64,000 bases of DNA from Gemmobacter sp034519525 (GTDB lineage Bacteria > Pseudomonadota > Alphaproteobacteria > Rhodobacterales > Rhodobacteraceae). This document shows positions 63,403 to 64,000 of the stretch, piece after piece (within the stretch, counting starts at the first letter, position 1; each line of letters starts with the position of its first letter). A program made the position numbers and the translations under genes. A model generated the notes under the pieces. That model was not told the DNA's origin and ran no database searches. It saw nothing but the letters and a program-made list of their open reading frames with translations. The stretch lies in the NCBI GenBank assembly GCA_034519525.1, contig JAXHOJ010000034.1, positions 1 to 64,000 on the forward strand, read 5' to 3'.

Positions 63403-64000
63403 CTATTCGCCGATCATCGCGCGGGTTTCCGGCGCCAGTTCCTCGAAATCGAAATTATCCAGCCGCCGGGCGCGTTTGCCTGCCTTTTCGCTGCTGATCT
63501 TGATTTCCTCGATATCCTTGGCGGCCTGACCGAAGTGCCGGTCCAGATTGCCGACCCGATCGCCCAGCCGCTGCACATCCTTGTAAAGCTCGGCCAGTTC
63601 CTTGCGGATGGCCCCGGCCTGTTCGCGCATCCGCGCATCCTTCAGCACGGCGCGCATGGTGTTCAGCGTGGCCATGCAGGTGGTGGGCGACACGATCCAG
63701 ACCCGCAGCGCGAAACCTTCGCGCACCAGTTCGGGGAAATTGGCGTGCAGTTCCGCATAGACCGCTTCCGAGGGCAGGAACATCAGCGCCCCATCCGCAG
63801 TTTCCCCCTCCAGGATATAGCGTTCCGCAATCGCCTTCAGGTGGCTGCGCACCGCCACGCGCAAAGACCGCGCCGCAAGCTCCAGATCCTGTGGGGTCTG
63901 CGCGCGGCGCAGCGCCTCATAGGCTTCCAGCGGGAATTTGCTGTCCACCACGATGGGCCCCGGCGGGTTGGGCAAATGGATCAGGCAATCCGCCCGCCGC
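63403..64000 (-). CDS. rmuC: DNA recombination protein RmuC, 3' part
   Basis: RmuC is a predicted nuclease-fold protein that limits DNA inversions and rearrangements. Only the C-terminal 198 residues lie in the window. The reading frame runs off the right edge (DCLIHLPNPPGPIVVDSKFPLEAYEALRRAQ is continuous to it). Diagnostic pieces are VVDSKFPLEAYEAL, FLPSEAVYAELHANFPELVREGF, RVWIVSPTTCMATLNTMRAVLKDARM and the closing coiled coil. An internal TTG could mimic a start but is not one. The stop is in the expected place after a charged tail. Confidence 0.93.
   Translation of the reverse strand, partial: RRADCLIHLPNPPGPIVVDSKFPLEAYEALRRAQTPQDLELAARSLRVAVRSHLKAIAERYILEGETADGALMFLPSEAVYAELHANFPELVREGFALRVWIVSPTTCMATLNTMRAVLKDARMREQAGAIRKELAELYKDVQRLGDRVGNLDRHFGQAAKDIEEIKISSEKAGKRARRLDNFDFEELAPETRAMIGE

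Noticed and set aside
63403..63975. Complete 190-residue gene starting at a TTG near 63975
   Set aside because: The frame stays open and RmuC-like to the right edge of the window, so the gene is cut by the boundary rather than starting there.

Overview
The window is a GC-rich stretch of alphaproteobacterial chromosome. It most likely comes from a member of the Rhodobacterales (Rhodobacter/Paracoccus/Gemmobacter-type). The grounds are the fused petABC operon for an aerobic bc1 complex, the DUF4170-waaA-lpxK cluster, the leader RNA in front of serC-serA, and the recurring CCTCTTGG..AAATACCCC element behind genes. It is ordinary chromosomal backbone: I see no rRNA, tRNA, prophage, insertion sequence, CRISPR array or replication origin.

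Layout. 0-3 kb: petABC (Rieske protein, cytochrome b, cytochrome c1). 3-6.4 kb: thiamine ABC importer thiBPQ behind a TPP riboswitch. 6.5-14.2 kb: a minus-strand run with an ornithine cyclodeaminase-like protein, a HAD hydrolase, a DMT permease, YaiI, S-formylglutathione hydrolase, an AEC permease, an acetyltransferase, DapE and a YetF-type membrane protein. 14.3-20.3 kb: an FAD oxidoreductase, then minus-strand lipid A/Kdo genes, a CoA-transferase, a DsbA-like protein and DciA. 20.4-29.1 kb: a TSUP permease, serB, an arsenic cassette (arsR-arsC fusion, gapJ, arsJ), then serC-serA. 29.2-34.6 kb: a PPP-type phosphatase, an MFS permease, a broken thiolase and pbpC. 34.6-40.1 kb: a very large, heavily frameshifted bacterial alpha-2-macroglobulin. 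40.2-48.9 kb: a hybrid histidine kinase, yaaA, recQ, yggT, a thioesterase, a UMF1-type permease and mepA. 48.9-54.4 kb: a preQ1 riboswitch with its queuosine-precursor transporter, an unexplained small transcript, arfB, a phosphotransferase, pncB, pncA and trhO. 54.4-64 kb: lipase, Nudix, Gre factor, acetyltransferase, alpha-glucosidase, two MFS permeases, a capsule-type protein, asd and the 3' part of rmuC.

Genes that work together. serB, serC and serA supply serine, and the arsenic cassette sits between serB and serCA. gapJ and arsJ form the 1-arseno-3-phosphoglycerate export route. pncA and pncB recycle nicotinamide. pbpC and the alpha-2-macroglobulin form the usual periplasmic pair. lpxK and a waaA-like gene belong to the lipid A/Kdo pathway. 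Four RNA leaders can be argued from sequence: TPP (thiB), preQ1-I (queP), the serC motif, and a possibly new attenuator-like RNA at about 49.66-49.85 kb. That RNA carries an 18-codon ORF behind a 14-nt complement of the 16S rRNA tail.

Caution. At least sixteen genes carry single-base frame breaks, many of them one extra G or C in GC-rich sequence, and they are densest from 31.3 to 38.8 kb. Their reading frames resume cleanly and total lengths fit the families, so I read most of them as consensus indel errors rather than true gene decay.
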